NCBI RefSeq assembly: GCF_003044275.1
Contig: NZ_PZPL01000001.1
Span: 1,736,001-1,800,000, forward strand
Source: Rathayibacter caricis DSM 15933
GTDB lineage: Bacteria > Actinomycetota > Actinomycetes > Actinomycetales > Microbacteriaceae
DNA: 64,000 nucleotides
Direction: 5' to 3'
The first letter of the stretch is position 1. Each line of letters opens with the position of its first letter. Under the pieces are notes generated by a model that was given only the letters and a program-made list of their open reading frames with translations, was not told where the DNA came from and ran no database searches. Positions 63,975 through 64,000 of the stretch are shown piece after piece. A program made the translations under genes and the position numbers.

Positions 63975-64000
63975 ATGATGACTAGTCCGAACTTAGAGAT
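63975..64000 (+). CDS. Start of a further element gene (cut by the window edge)
   Basis: AAAGGACG is followed by ATGATG at 63975, giving MMTSPNLE before the window ends. The frame is open to the edge and lies seven bases after the previous stop. By position after the small-terminase-like genes it could be the large terminase, but eight residues cannot show that. Confidence 0.45.

Larger units (their letters stand above)
59730..64000. mobile_element. Integrated element (probable prophage), left part
   Basis: It begins with a serine integrase placed directly at the interrupted nucleoside phosphorylase gene and continues to the window edge. Base composition changes visibly to much richer in A+T after about 60,700, and codon use differs from the host. 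Short genes with SD leaders, tandem terminators and a terminase-small-subunit-like protein suggest a phage rather than an integrative plasmid, but no capsid or portal gene is in view. Confidence 0.8.

Overview
The window is a chromosomal segment of a high-GC Gram-positive actinobacterium, most likely a member of the Microbacteriaceae. The evidence is the strongly G+C-rich coding sequence with many GTG starts, a C50-carotenoid cluster (heterodimeric lycopene cyclase plus lycopene elongase), the coproporphyrin-dependent haem pathway (HemQ with a Cys-bearing HemH), an HspR-regulated dnaK operon with HAIR operators, and an MptB-type mannosyltransferase. The family is an inference; the genus cannot be read from this sequence.

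Layout. 1-3290 is an accessory strip: an XRE regulator/ImmA metallopeptidase pair, a small protein made of two copies of one motif, two small unknown proteins and the wreck of a serine resolvase. 3297-8624 holds housekeeping genes (rRNA methyltransferase, AI-2E-type permease, amine oxidase, MauE-thioredoxin fusion, YbaK-like deacylase). 8708-14960 is a three-gene set (GCS2/ATP-grasp ligase, asparagine-synthetase-like amidotransferase, S9 peptidase) that resembles an amidated-dipeptide osmolyte system built from unusual parts. 15-26 kb contains an amylase-family enzyme, HU, a CopD-CtaG protein, a Pif1-like helicase, an IdeR-box-preceded haem oxygenase homologue that lacks the usual haem-ligand His, two hydrolase-fold proteins without their catalytic residues, tRNA-Gly and dCTP deaminase.

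26.6-32.4 kb is the carotenoid cluster: idi diverges from crtE, crtBI (phytoene synthase and desaturase in one reading frame), crtYe, crtYf and crtEb, together leading from IPP/DMAPP through lycopene to a cyclic C50 carotenoid. 34.2-38.5 kb is dnaK-grpE-dnaJ-hspR behind two HAIR operators, one overlapping the -10 box. 38.9-43.8 kb holds mptB, a glyoxalase-fold protein, a Nudix hydrolase, glyS, a palindromic repeat and a GNAT acetyltransferase. 43.8-56.5 kb encodes every step from glutamyl-tRNA to haem by the coproporphyrin route (hemA, E, Y, Q, H, C, D, B, L), interrupted by a YtxH/holin-III/DUF3618 membrane trio and an AbiEi-DUF559 gene. 56.6-59.4 kb has a DHA2-type exporter, a TraR/DksA zinc-finger protein and a basic-tailed protein.

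From about 59,730 to the window edge lies a visibly more A+T-rich integrated element, probably a prophage. A large serine integrase sits directly at the junction, and the element has cut a nucleoside phosphorylase gene whose 3' part remains at 59464-59729. Its visible cargo is a structured non-coding gap with tandem terminators, two short helix-turn-helix proteins, a terminase-small-subunit-like protein and unknown proteins; the other end lies outside the window.

A recurrent architectural feature is a Pribnow-like hexamer (TANNNT or close) placed 6-7 bases before the start codon in about 18 genes, which suggests widespread leaderless transcription and was used here to choose several starts.
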